Source: a bacterium
GTDB lineage: Bacteria > Patescibacteriota > CPR2 > UBA1875 > JAJYID01
Reading direction: 5' to 3'
Assembly: GCA_021787535.1 (NCBI GenBank)
Contig: JAJYLR010000001.1
Span: 447,687-492,320, forward strand
Length of the DNA: 44,634 nt
Shown: one piece after another, positions 15,390 through 23,642 of the stretch
Layout: every line of letters begins with the position of its first letter
How positions within the stretch are numbered: position 1 is the first letter of the stretch
Position numbers and translations under genes: made by a program
The notes under the pieces: model-generated
The model's input: only the letters and a program-made list of their open reading frames with translations
The model's database searches: none
Told to the model about the DNA's origin: nothing

Positions 15390-16562
15390 ATGAAAAAAAT
15401 TAAGCTAAAAAAGAAAATCATGGGAATACTCTCAGTTCTCATACTGGCAGCGGGTTTGACAGTACCATTTATTGCAAACCCAAAACCGGCGCAGGCCTGG
15501 GATTGTAAAAACAGAAATGTAATAACATGCGGTGTGAACAGCCGCGCTGAGCTAGTAAATGATATCAGAAGCGATGCCAACTTAAACCATATCTTTGACG
15601 GTATCGGAATCTACGCAGATGATGTAGCTAGCCAAGATGCCGTACCCGGTGTCGTAAAAAAAGACGGCAGTGTCTGGGTAGGCAGCACTCAAGTCGCTTC
15701 CAATACAGTGATGGGACAAAGAGGAACTGAAGGAATTGAAGGGATTAACACTTATTGGTCAGGACTCAACTGGGCTTTCACAACTCACATGTTCAGCCCG
15801 ACTATTGATCAGCAAGGAGCTTTCGTTTATATGCGAAACGGCCAATTCCTCTATGCTATCATTCTTTCTTGCGGAAACCCTGTGTTAACACAACTTAGCC
15901 CATTTCCTCCGTCAATCTCTCTAAATAAAAACGTTCGAGATCTCACAACGGATCCTAATAGCAGCTTCGCTAAAAGCGTCACTGCTAAATCCGGCGACAC
16001 CATCGAGTTTAGATTGGAAATCAAAGACATCAGCCAGGTAACTGATGAACAAGTTATCGCCTGGGATACTTTGCCGTCACACATGACACTCATCCCCGGA
16101 AGCGCACATGCTCGAGCAATGGTTTGGACAGGAAGCGAATGGCAAGAGCAGGATATTAAAATTTCTGACAGTGAAATAGCATCAGGGAAAAATCTTGGAG
16201 ATCTTCGCCCCGAACAAAACAGCTTTGTTTACTTGGAAGCCAAGGTTAATGATGATTTGCCGTCCGGCTGCAGCAATCTAGTCAATACCGGATTTACCAA
16301 GTCCAGTCAGATCCCAACTATATCATCTACAGCAAGTGTTAATGTTTGTGTTACACCGACTCCTCCTCCAACACCTACGCCCACACCAACACCAACACCC
16401 ACTCCTACACCTACACCAACACCTACGGCACCGACATCTCTGCCTGTATCAGGACCGGTTGATGCAGCCGGCGGAGTAATGGGTACCGGTCTTCTCGGCT
16501 ATGCAGGTTATCTCTGGCGCAGAAGTAGAAAAGGGCTTCTAAAGTCACTGAAAAACAAATAA
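15390..16562 (+). CDS. Cell-surface protein with PT-repeat stalk and possible LPVSG sorting signal
   Basis: 390 residues. Basic start and signal peptide ending AQA (about residue 36). Residues 40-180 form an unrecognised domain. Residues 181-320 look like a DUF11-type beta-sandwich (SGDTIEFRLEIKD, later VYLEAKVNDDL) of the kind repeated in surface proteins. A Pro-Thr stalk follows (322-347), then LPVSG at 351-355, a hydrophobic helix and a basic end (RRSRK). That order is the layout of a sortase signal, and a sortase is encoded at 27718. The stalk is encoded by a repeated CCAACA/CCTACA tract that can slip. The match to LPXTG is imperfect (Ser for Thr), so covalent anchoring is likely but not certain. 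Confidence 0.82.
   Translation: MKKIKLKKKIMGILSVLILAAGLTVPFIANPKPAQAWDCKNRNVITCGVNSRAELVNDIRSDANLNHIFDGIGIYADDVASQDAVPGVVKKDGSVWVGSTQVASNTVMGQRGTEGIEGINTYWSGLNWAFTTHMFSPTIDQQGAFVYMRNGQFLYAIILSCGNPVLTQLSPFPPSISLNKNVRDLTTDPNSSFAKSVTAKSGDTIEFRLEIKDISQVTDEQVIAWDTLPSHMTLIPGSAHARAMVWTGSEWQEQDIKISDSEIASGKNLGDLRPEQNSFVYLEAKVNDDLPSGCSNLVNTGFTKSSQIPTISSTASVNVCVTPTPPPTPTPTPTPTPTPTPTPTPTAPTSLPVSGPVDAAGGVMGTGLLGYAGYLWRRSRKGLLKSLKNK
16370..16432 (+). repeat. Tandem ACACC(A/T)-type microsatellite encoding Pro-Thr
   Basis: About ten imperfect 6-base units (CCAACA, CCTACA, CCCACA) within the stalk of the surface protein. Slippage would change stalk length in frame. Confidence 0.8.
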
Positions 16563-16580
16563 AGAAACTAAATAACTTTC

Positions 16581-16608
16581 AAAAAGAGCTGGATATCAGC
16601 TCTTTTTG
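16581..16608 (+). terminator. Terminator after the surface protein gene
   Basis: AAAAAGAGCT / AGCTCTTTTT stem, with A and T runs on both sides, so it could act in both directions. Confidence 0.85.
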
Positions 16609-16612
16609 TTAT

Positions 16613-16700
16613 GTCGGAATTGTGGAATCGTTTCACCTGCGGGAATTGTTTTTTCCTTGCATTCCTCATTTCCAGCAACTCCCGCATTTCCAACTCCCTC
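16613..16700. repeat. Degenerate intergenic tract (GGAATTGTT...CATTTCC type)
   Basis: Short imperfect units of GGAATTG and CATTTCCA. Similar material occurs at 17880-17970, 25960-26035 and 44615-44634. No coding potential seen. Confidence 0.45.
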
Positions 16701-16758
16701 AAGCTTGACTAAAGACTTCACTCCTGTCAAAATTCCCTTCGTCAAGGACTCGTTTCCT

Positions 16759-16767
16759 TGATATAAT
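16759..16767 (+). promoter_or_regulatory. Extended -10 of prfB (leaderless)
   Basis: TGATATAAT, with the ATG of prfB 6 bases further. No ribosome-binding site is possible on such a transcript. The -35 region is weak. Confidence 0.6.
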
Positions 16768-16773
16768 GAACCT

Positions 16774-17868
16774 ATGAAAGAAATAGAAGAACCGTTAAAG
16801 CAAATTCTTGAGCGAATTAAGAAAGCCAAACAAACTTTGGCTGTTCCCCAAATGGAAAAAGAAATCAAAGAACTGGAAACCAAGTCAGCTGAAGCTCGCT
16901 TTTGGGATAACAGGGAAGAAGCAACTAGAGTCACCACAAAACTTGCTGATATGAAAAAAGAAGCCGCTATATGGAATGATTTGGAAAAAAAATCTAACGA
17001 TCTTTTGGAAATGGCAAAGATTGTAGACGAGCATGATCATGAAATTATCCGGGAAATCAAAGACGGCGCCGAAAAAATTCTCATAGATCTGAACAAACAG
17101 GAATTTTCAATGCTCTTTAGCGGCCCTTATGATAAAAACAACGCTATTTTGAGCATCTATGCCGGATCAGGCGGAGTTGACGCCCAGGACTGGGCTGAAA
17201 TGCTGCTTCAGATGTATCTAAAGTTTGCCGAGAAACACGAGTTTAAGACCAATATTTTGTCAATTTCCAGCGGTGATGAAGCCGGCATTAAAAGCGTAAC
17301 GGTTGAGGTAGAGGGAAGATGGGCGTACGGCTACTTAAAAAGCGAAGCGGGGGTACACCGGCTGGTGCGGCTTTCGCCCTTTGACGCCGATCATGCCAGA
17401 CACACGTCATTTGCCCTTGTTGACGTCATTCCGGAAATAGAGACAGAGACAGAAGTCATAGATGAAGCTGATCTGAAAATAGAGACATACAAGGCTTCCG
17501 GCCATGGCGGACAAGGAGTAAATACCACTGACAGCGCGGTCAGAATTACTCATGTCCCGACAGGTCTGGTTGTGACATGCCAGAAAGAAAGAAGCCAACT
17601 TCAAAACAAAAACCAAGCAATTAAAGTTCTGTCATCACGGCTGAAACTTCTGGAAGAAAAGAAAGCGAAAAGTGAAATTGCGGAAATCAGAGGTGAGACT
17701 ATTTCAGCGGAGTGGGGAAACCAAATTCGTTCATATGTTCTGCATCCATACAATATGGTAAAAGACCACAGAACAGGCACAGAGACTTCAAACACCAAAT
17801 CAGTATTGGAAGGCAATATCGATGAATTCATTGAAAGTTATTTAAGGGATAGTATTGCGAGATATTAG
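16774..17868 (+). CDS. prfB: Peptide chain release factor 2
   Basis: Ends translation at UGA and UAA stops. The GGQ catalytic motif is at residues 245-247 (SGHGGQGVN), and the stop-reading tripeptide is SPF at 201-203 (RLSPFDADHARHTSFA), which separates RF2 from RF1. 364 residues is normal length. There is no internal UGA near the start, so the autoregulatory +1 frameshift of many prfB genes is absent; the frame is continuous from ATG 16774. The promoter's -10 box is 6 bases upstream, so the message is probably leaderless. It sits before ftsE-ftsX as in Bacillus. Confidence 0.97.
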   Translation: MKEIEEPLKQILERIKKAKQTLAVPQMEKEIKELETKSAEARFWDNREEATRVTTKLADMKKEAAIWNDLEKKSNDLLEMAKIVDEHDHEIIREIKDGAEKILIDLNKQEFSMLFSGPYDKNNAILSIYAGSGGVDAQDWAEMLLQMYLKFAEKHEFKTNILSISSGDEAGIKSVTVEVEGRWAYGYLKSEAGVHRLVRLSPFDADHARHTSFALVDVIPEIETETEVIDEADLKIETYKASGHGGQGVNTTDSAVRITHVPTGLVVTCQKERSQLQNKNQAIKVLSSRLKLLEEKKAKSEIAEIRGETISAEWGNQIRSYVLHPYNMVKDHRTGTETSNTKSVLEGNIDEFIESYLRDSIARY

Positions 17869-17980
17869 AAACTTTGCTAACCTAGGGAATGTTGGAAATA
17901 TCTGAGATGTAGGAGATAATAGGATTATCCGTTCTAACAAGTACAACGACATAACAATTCCCGCAATTTTAACAAAAATC

Positions 17981-18667
17981 ATGATTTATTTAGAAAACAT
18001 CACAAAAATCTACGATAAAAGCAAAAAGAAAGCTCTGGACAATATCAGTGTTCATATAAAACCGAAAGAGTTTGTTATTTTCGTGGGTCTATCCGGCGCC
18101 GGCAAATCAACACTCACCAAACTTATTACCAGAGAAGAGCAGCCGACTAGCGGTAAAATCGTTGTCGGCGGCATTGATTATGCCAAACTCAAAAAAAGAG
18201 ATATACCGTATCTTCGCCGAAAAATTGGCGTAGTTTTTCAGGACTTTAAGCTTTTACCGAAGAAAACGATCTATGAAAATATTGCCTATGCGCTCGAAGT
18301 AGCTGGAATCAGCGGAAAAACTATTCGGCAAAGAGTGCCGCAAATTTTGAAAATGGTTGGTCTGGAAAATAAAAAAGATGACTTTCCGAAAATGCTTTCA
18401 GGCGGAGAAATGCAGCGAGTCGCAATAGCCAGAGCCCTGGTTCATGAGCCAAAGATTCTGATAGCCGATGAGCCAACCGGAAACCTCGATCCGAAAAATG
18501 CCTGGGAAATTATAGATTTGCTTCTCAAAGTAAACGAATATGGCACAACTGTGATTTTAACCACTCATAACAGAGAGATTGTCAATACACTGAAAAAGAG
18601 AGTCATTACTTTAAGAAACGGAAAATTGATAAAAGATCAGGAAGTCGGGAGGTATGCGCTGCAATGA
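17981..18667 (+). CDS. ftsE: Cell division ABC transporter ATPase FtsE
   Basis: ATPase half of FtsEX, which converts ATP hydrolysis into activation of a wall hydrolase at the septum or side wall. 228 residues with Walker A GLSGAGKST (36-44), a Q-loop VFQDF, the signature LSGGE (139-143), Walker B ILIADEP (159-165) and the switch His (TTHN). FtsE-specific features include the short length and LLPKKTIYENIAYAL. Overlaps ftsX by four bases (ATGA). No clear ribosome-binding site before ATG 17981. Confidence 0.97.
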   Translation: MIYLENITKIYDKSKKKALDNISVHIKPKEFVIFVGLSGAGKSTLTKLITREEQPTSGKIVVGGIDYAKLKKRDIPYLRRKIGVVFQDFKLLPKKTIYENIAYALEVAGISGKTIRQRVPQILKMVGLENKKDDFPKMLSGGEMQRVAIARALVHEPKILIADEPTGNLDPKNAWEIIDLLLKVNEYGTTVILTTHNREIVNTLKKRVITLRNGKLIKDQEVGRYALQ

Positions 18668-19590
18668 TGTTCACAACGCTTTATAGATTAATAAAAACGG
18701 GCTTTAAAAACTTCCTTCGAAACGGGTGGCTGTCAATTGCATCAACTATCATTATGACGCTGACGCTTTTCATTATTTCAATTTTCCTGATCGGAAATAT
18801 TGTTTTGAGCCAAGGAATACAAACTATCCAGGATAAGATTGATATCAGCGTTTATCTAAATGATAACGTGCCGGGACAGACAGTTCTAGACATGCAAAAA
18901 GAGCTTTCTGACAATCAAAATGTCAAGATAGTAAGATATGTTTCGAAAGATGAAGCAAAACAGAAGTATGAAGAAAAATTTGCAAGCAACAAACAACTGA
19001 AAGAGTCGCTTGATGATAGCGGCGGCAATCCTTTGCCGGCAAGCTTAGAAATTAAAACCTACGACCCGAATAAGATTAGTTCGCTGCTGCCGATATTCAA
19101 CGAGAATAAATACAAACCCATAGTTAGGAAAGTAAGCTACCAGGAGAATAAAGATACTATTGATCGGCTGGTCAAGTTTACGCAGTTTATTAGAACAGTC
19201 GGCTGGAGCGTGGCCGCGCTCTTAATCATTACATCGCTGATTATTATCTACAACACTATCCGGACAGCCATATACACCCATAAGGATGAGATAGAAATCA
19301 TGAAACTTGTAGGTGCAAATCCCTGGTTTATTAAGGGACCATTTCTGGTTGAAGGCATAATGTATGGTGTTTTTGGCACTGTTGCATCTCTCGCAGCTCT
19401 CTATGTGATGCTTCGGCTCCTAGTCAACTTTTTGAACGGTTATTTTGGCACTGGCAATATTGGAAATGGCGTCTTCGGCTTTTTACTCCAAAATCTCGGT
19501 ACTTTAATAATACTTCTCCTTGCTACCGGTATTATAATCGGCGGTACATCATCTACTGTGGCTATCCGAAAATATCTCAAAAAATCCTAG
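18664..19590 (+). CDS. ftsX: Cell division membrane protein FtsX
   Basis: Membrane partner of FtsE. 308 residues with one N-terminal helix (about 22-46), a large outer loop (50-175) and three C-terminal helices, the known FtsX layout. The outer loop carries the family pattern VYLNDNVPGQTVLDMQKEL... and VSKDEAKQKYEEKF, the region that contacts coiled-coil hydrolases such as PcsB or CwlO. Three such proteins are encoded immediately downstream. It overlaps ftsE by ATGA; a second ATG follows at once (start MM). Confidence 0.96.
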   Translation: MMFTTLYRLIKTGFKNFLRNGWLSIASTIIMTLTLFIISIFLIGNIVLSQGIQTIQDKIDISVYLNDNVPGQTVLDMQKELSDNQNVKIVRYVSKDEAKQKYEEKFASNKQLKESLDDSGGNPLPASLEIKTYDPNKISSLLPIFNENKYKPIVRKVSYQENKDTIDRLVKFTQFIRTVGWSVAALLIITSLIIIYNTIRTAIYTHKDEIEIMKLVGANPWFIKGPFLVEGIMYGVFGTVASLAALYVMLRLLVNFLNGYFGTGNIGNGVFGFLLQNLGTLIILLLATGIIIGGTSSTVAIRKYLKKS

Positions 19591-19591
19591 A

Positions 19592-19681
19592 TTTCAATTC
19601 TCAAATTACAATTTCCATTGAGTGTTTCAATTGATTAATTTTCAAGTTTTGATTGGCTATTGTAAATTGGTGACTAGTCAT
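19592..19681. repeat. AT-rich degenerate repeat tract after ftsX
   Basis: Units such as CAATTTCCATTGAG, TTCAATTGATTAATTTTCAAG, of the same type as 10896-10980. No gene. Confidence 0.45.
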
Positions 19682-19702
19682 TTTCCTTTATCCCCCTCAT
19701 GC

Positions 19703-19731
19703 TTGACTTGGATTCCTTCATTTGAGAGAAT
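19703..19731 (+). promoter_or_regulatory. Promoter of the first coiled-coil hydrolase
   Basis: TTGACT (19703-19708), 17 bases, GAGAAT (19726-19731). It places the transcript start near 19738, after the first in-frame TTG (19722), which rules out that start. Confidence 0.55.
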
Positions 19732-19796
19732 GCGCAAGATTACCTAGAATCAAATTCGCTAAAAAGGTAATTTGTCGTCATAAAAAAGAGGAAATT

Positions 19797-20981
19797 TTGA
19801 GTACCGGTAGAACGAGTACAGACTCGCCTAGCAAAAATTTTATAGCCAAAATGAGAACATTGGCTGCGCGAGGTAAAAATCTAAAAAGATATTCAAGAAG
19901 CAGGAAATATGAAGCGCAAAAAGCTATTGTAGTTTTAGGCCTATTGAGCATTGTCCTATTTTCTGTACCATTTAACACGAAACAAACCGAGGCCGCTTCA
20001 CTCAATGATATTAACAGCCAAATAGACCAAGTATCCAAGCAACTTGACGCTAAAAGGGGAGAGGCGCAGACCATCCAGAATCAGATCGATATAATAAACG
20101 GTCAGACTCAAGAGTTGGAGCTTGAGATGCAAGCCACTCAGATGCAGATCGACCAAACTGTTGCGGCTATAAATGATTTAAACCAGCAGATTGCCGATGC
20201 ACAAAATAAACTTCACAAGCAACAGTTGATTCTAGGAGATTATTTAAGGGTCATATACGAAGAATCGAATGTTTCACCTATAGAACAAATTGCCGGAGCA
20301 AACAGCTTTTCTGACTTTGTCGACCAGAGCGAATATCTCCAGACTATGCAGCAAAAAGTAAAGGATACTCTAGAACAAATCAAAAAGCTTCAGGACGAAC
20401 TAAAGGCAAAAAAAGCTGATCTCGATAAAAAAAAGGCAGGTCTGGACGACTTACAGAAACAGCAGGCCTTAAAGAAACAAAGCTTGGATGCTCAAACCGC
20501 GCTTAAAAACCAACTTCTCGCTCAGGCCAATGCCGACGCAGCCGGCCTGCAAGGAAAGTTAAATGACCTCTATGCCCAAAAAGCAGCCATGTCGGCCTCA
20601 TACGGCGAAGCTGTCATGACCGGCGGTTCCAGCTATCCATACGGCAATCCTCCGCCAAGAAACTTAATAGACACGCCTGATGCTTACGGATATTTAATAG
20701 GTGAATGTACGTCATATGTCGCTTGGAAGAGAGCTTCTATAGGCCGGCCCGTTCCTAGAGCCATGGGTAATGCGCGTGATTGGGCGTCTCATGCAAACGG
20801 CGGACCTCACGCCGGTGCGGTCGCGGTATTTCCATACATCGGCGGCTACGGCCACGTGGCCTATGTTGAGGCAGTTTATGGAAACGGTACAATCTTGATC
20901 TCAGAATACAACTGGGTACCGTACTCATACTCATCCCGCGTCATCAACCCCTACAACTACGGCGCCGTCTTCATCAACTAG
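19797..20981 (+). CDS. PcsB-like secreted wall hydrolase with CHAP domain, copy 1
   Basis: Likely peptidoglycan amidase/endopeptidase activated by FtsEX. Start at TTG 19797 (394 residues) because AAGAGGAAA precedes it; ATG 19851 is a shorter option. A membrane helix or signal at about 42-60 (ends TEA) is followed by a long coiled coil (about 68-280) with the conserved patch LRVIYEESNVSPIEQIAGAN. A Gly/Pro linker leads to a CHAP domain: catalytic Cys at 304 (GECTSYVAWK) and His at 353 (GYGHVAYVEAV), then EYNW. The order ftsX then coiled-coil CHAP protein matches PcsB of streptococci functionally. A perfect 14-base hairpin terminates it. Confidence 0.9.
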   Translation: MSTGRTSTDSPSKNFIAKMRTLAARGKNLKRYSRSRKYEAQKAIVVLGLLSIVLFSVPFNTKQTEAASLNDINSQIDQVSKQLDAKRGEAQTIQNQIDIINGQTQELELEMQATQMQIDQTVAAINDLNQQIADAQNKLHKQQLILGDYLRVIYEESNVSPIEQIAGANSFSDFVDQSEYLQTMQQKVKDTLEQIKKLQDELKAKKADLDKKKAGLDDLQKQQALKKQSLDAQTALKNQLLAQANADAAGLQGKLNDLYAQKAAMSASYGEAVMTGGSSYPYGNPPPRNLIDTPDAYGYLIGECTSYVAWKRASIGRPVPRAMGNARDWASHANGGPHAGAVAVFPYIGGYGHVAYVEAVYGNGTILISEYNWVPYSYSSRVINPYNYGAVFIN

Positions 20982-20986
20982 CTCTG

Positions 20987-21020
20987 CAAGTTCGACCCGC
21001 TTGGCGGGTCGAACTTGTTT
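20987..21020 (+). terminator. Terminator after CHAP copy 1
   Basis: Perfect 14-base stem (20987-21000 with 21004-21017), loop TTG, then a short T run. Confidence 0.85.
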
Positions 21021-21073
21021 AACAGGTCATTCCCAAACTTTCTTAAAAATTTGTAACTTTAACCATAAAAATC

Positions 21074-21101
21074 TTGACACAGCAGTGGTAATTGTTATGA
21101 T
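21074..21101 (+). promoter_or_regulatory. Promoter of the C39-like coiled-coil protein
   Basis: TTGACA (21074-21079), 16 bases, TATGAT (21096-21101); AAGGAGGGGG then precedes ATG 21122. Confidence 0.75.
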
Positions 21102-21121
21102 GTTATAGGTAAGGAGGGGGA

Positions 21122-22408
21122 ATGACTTTCAAAATTAAAAGTCAGACATCAAAAATCAAAATAAAAAACATTCTATTAAGCCAAGTTTATAGAGCTGTTT
21201 GTATTATGGCTCTTTTTATGTTGGTTCTGATACTTATTCCTACTTCCAAAACTCCAAGCTACGCCGCCAGTCAGGCGGATGTGGATAACCTTAACACTCA
21301 AATTGCCGAACTGCAGACTCAACTGGATGTCAAAAAGAAAGAGGCCAACACTTTCGCCGACGAAGTTGCCGTATACGATGGCCAGATTAATTTAGTTCAG
21401 CTGCAAATCAATGCCACCCAAGCCCAGATTGATACCCAAAACGCTCAAATTACAAATATCAACGGACAGATTGCCGACAATGAGGCGAAACTGGCGGTGC
21501 AAAGAGCATCACTGGCTGAACAGCTTCGGGTGATTTACGAGAACTCCAATACCTCAACTCTGGAGCTTATTGCCGAGTCAAACAGCTTATCCGACTTTGT
21601 CGACCAGAGCGAATATCTGCAAACGATCCAGTCAAAAACCATTAGCACGATTAACTCCATAAAAAATCTCAAACAGCAGCTGGCTGACAATAAGAAAAAT
21701 ATCGAGCAGAAAAAAGAGCAGATCGCCTCGCTTCAGCAAACCCAGCTAAACCAGAAGACGGATCTCGACAAACAAAGATATGCCAAACAAATACTCTTAA
21801 ATCAAGCAAATACAGAGAGCGGACAATATCAAAATTCAATTCAAGCCAAAGAAGCCGAAAAAAAGAAAGTGGAAGATGTTTTGAATGCACCACCTCCGCC
21901 TCCACCCTCCGCAACGCCAGTTTATACAACTCCGACAGGCGGGAACCCTTCTCAAGGGAAAACTGTCCCTCAGCTTTATCAAACAGATTCTAGGTGGGAG
22001 TGGACACATATCAATGGCACTAGTTCTCTTGTCCGAGATTACGGCTGCAAACTAACGAGCTTAACAATGATATTCAACTATTACGGGTATATGGTAAATC
22101 CAGGCGATGTGGCAACCAACTCACACTACTTTATTGATGACCTTTTGTATTGGAGTGGCGTTAGAGCGTACAGCGGATTTCCAATTGACTGGCCTGATAA
22201 TAATTATTCAAAAGCTGACCAATGGGCATCTATGGGCAAGCCGTTTATAGTTTCCGGTGATATTTTCCATATTGGATATGACCATTCTGTAGTTATAGTC
22301 GGTAAAACTGCAAGCGGACAATGGGTAATGAACGATCCCATCCAAGGGCCCAATAAGTTATTCCCATTATCTCCGGGGCAAATTACGGATTATGTTTTTG
22401 TAAATTAA
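21122..22408 (+). CDS. PcsB-like coiled-coil protein with a C39-like peptidase domain, copy 2
   Basis: 428 residues: signal/anchor helix (about 25-42), coiled coil (55-255) with the same patch as its neighbours (LRVIYENSNTSTLELIAESNSLSDFVDQSEYLQ, in part), a Pro-rich linker, and then a C39-type papain-like domain instead of CHAP. The domain has VPQLYQTD, the Cys in DYGCKLTSLTMIFNYYG, the His in GYDHSVVIVGK, and NDP. C39-like domains cut peptides or serve as wall or bacteriocin peptidases. Separately transcribed, with an ideal ribosome-binding site. Swapping the catalytic domain on a shared coiled coil is notable. Confidence 0.88.
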   Translation: MTFKIKSQTSKIKIKNILLSQVYRAVCIMALFMLVLILIPTSKTPSYAASQADVDNLNTQIAELQTQLDVKKKEANTFADEVAVYDGQINLVQLQINATQAQIDTQNAQITNINGQIADNEAKLAVQRASLAEQLRVIYENSNTSTLELIAESNSLSDFVDQSEYLQTIQSKTISTINSIKNLKQQLADNKKNIEQKKEQIASLQQTQLNQKTDLDKQRYAKQILLNQANTESGQYQNSIQAKEAEKKKVEDVLNAPPPPPPSATPVYTTPTGGNPSQGKTVPQLYQTDSRWEWTHINGTSSLVRDYGCKLTSLTMIFNYYGYMVNPGDVATNSHYFIDDLLYWSGVRAYSGFPIDWPDNNYSKADQWASMGKPFIVSGDIFHIGYDHSVVIVGKTASGQWVMNDPIQGPNKLFPLSPGQITDYVFVN

Positions 22409-22425
22409 AGCGAAAGTGTTATAAT
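22397..22425 (+). promoter_or_regulatory. Promoter of CHAP copy 2 (leaderless, GTG start)
   Basis: TATAAT at 22420-22425 with a weak -35 near 22397-22403. The GTG start at 22433 is 7 bases further. Confidence 0.5.
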
Positions 22426-22432
22426 ACTTCTC

Positions 22433-23503
22433 GTGGTAAAGAAATTTAAAAAACTGGCCGCAAAATCTTTTGTCAAAGCATCTGTCATAGTTGCGATTTT
22501 TGCTTTGTCACTAGTTTTTCTGCCAGCGACTATGAGGGCAACTACTTGTTCAAGTACAGCAGATTGCGATAATCAAATTAATACGGCAAAAAACCAAGCG
22601 CAAAGTTTGCAAGATGAAATTGCCGGTTTTGATAGTCAAATCCAACAGTTAACAAACAAAATACAATCAACTCAAAACGATATCAATATTACAAATCAAC
22701 AAATACAAGAAACTCAGGATAATATCAAACAGGCAGAAGATGAACTGCAAGTCAAAAGAGAAGCTTTAGGTGAATACCTGAGAGTGATTTATGAGGAGTC
22801 AAATGTTACACCCCTTGAACAGATTGCCAGCGCCAACAGTTTCTCTGACTTTGTAGACACCAGTGAATATTTACAAACCCTGCAAGCCAAAATAAAAGAT
22901 ACTGTCGATAATATTAAAATTTTAGAAGCACAGCTTAAGCAGAAAAAAAGAGATCTCGAAGACAAGAAAGGTAATCTCGATACTATGATGAGCCAGCTTT
23001 CTCTTCAAAATAGCGCGCTCAACAGCCAAAAAGCGGCAAAAGATGCATTGCTGAGCCAAACTAATGACCAAATCAATACATTGGCAGCTCAAAGAGCTGA
23101 ATTAGTAAAGATTTTTAACGAGATGATGGGTGGCGGATCAAGCGGTTATCCATATGGCAACCCGCCATCTCAAGATCAGGTCGATACACCTGATGCGTAT
23201 GGATATTTAAAGGGTGAATGTACATCTTATGCTGCATGGTGGAGAGCAGCTCATGGTAAACCGGTACCTAGAAATCTTGGTAATGCAAAAGATTGGGCAA
23301 GTATTGCCAGTAGTGACGGTCCTAGAGTGGGCGATGTTATGGTATATCCGCATATTGCACCATACGGGCATGTTGCAATTGTAGAAGCAGTAAATAGCGA
23401 TGGAACAGTAGATACTTCAGATTATAACTGGAACTTGGACTGGACTTTTCATACACACTCAAATGTGAATCCTGAAAACTGGGGCGCGGTTTTTATCCAT
23501 TGA
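22433..23503 (+). CDS. PcsB-like secreted wall hydrolase with CHAP domain, copy 3
   Basis: 356 residues from GTG 22433, the only start before the signal helix (residues 15-34). Coiled coil about 40-235 with the shared patch LRVIYEESNVTPLEQIASAN, then SGYPYGNPP and a CHAP domain: GECTSYAAWWRA holds the Cys and YGHVAIVEAV the His. Closest to copy 1 in both domains, yet its codons are visibly richer in A and T, so it may have diverged or been acquired separately. The -10 box lies 7 bases before the start, so the mRNA is probably leaderless. Confidence 0.9.
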   Translation: MVKKFKKLAAKSFVKASVIVAIFALSLVFLPATMRATTCSSTADCDNQINTAKNQAQSLQDEIAGFDSQIQQLTNKIQSTQNDINITNQQIQETQDNIKQAEDELQVKREALGEYLRVIYEESNVTPLEQIASANSFSDFVDTSEYLQTLQAKIKDTVDNIKILEAQLKQKKRDLEDKKGNLDTMMSQLSLQNSALNSQKAAKDALLSQTNDQINTLAAQRAELVKIFNEMMGGGSSGYPYGNPPSQDQVDTPDAYGYLKGECTSYAAWWRAAHGKPVPRNLGNAKDWASIASSDGPRVGDVMVYPHIAPYGHVAIVEAVNSDGTVDTSDYNWNLDWTFHTHSNVNPENWGAVFIH

Positions 23504-23642
23504 TATTTTCTCCAAAACGCTGATTGATTTTTGGAACACGAGAGCATAGAATAGTATTTGTTATGTGTTAATAATGTTTCTGTAGGGAGGTCCAACCTCC
23601 ATGAGAGGTCGGGTCTCTTTAAGAAAATAATTTGAGAAATTT

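Noticed and set aside
16370-16432. Regular short repeats that could suggest a CRISPR array
   Set aside because: The units are 6 bases, in frame, and encode Pro-Thr; no spacers.
3061-16773. Prophage or conjugative element as cause of the accessory block
   Set aside because: No integrase, transposase, terminase, relaxase or attachment repeats were found.
16774-16900. Programmed frameshift in prfB
   Set aside because: The reading frame is open without an internal TGA and no CTTTGA-type slip site is seen.
19722-19796. 25-codon upstream extension of CHAP copy 1 from TTG 19722
   Set aside because: The likely promoter (19703-19731) overlaps it, so the start would not be transcribed.
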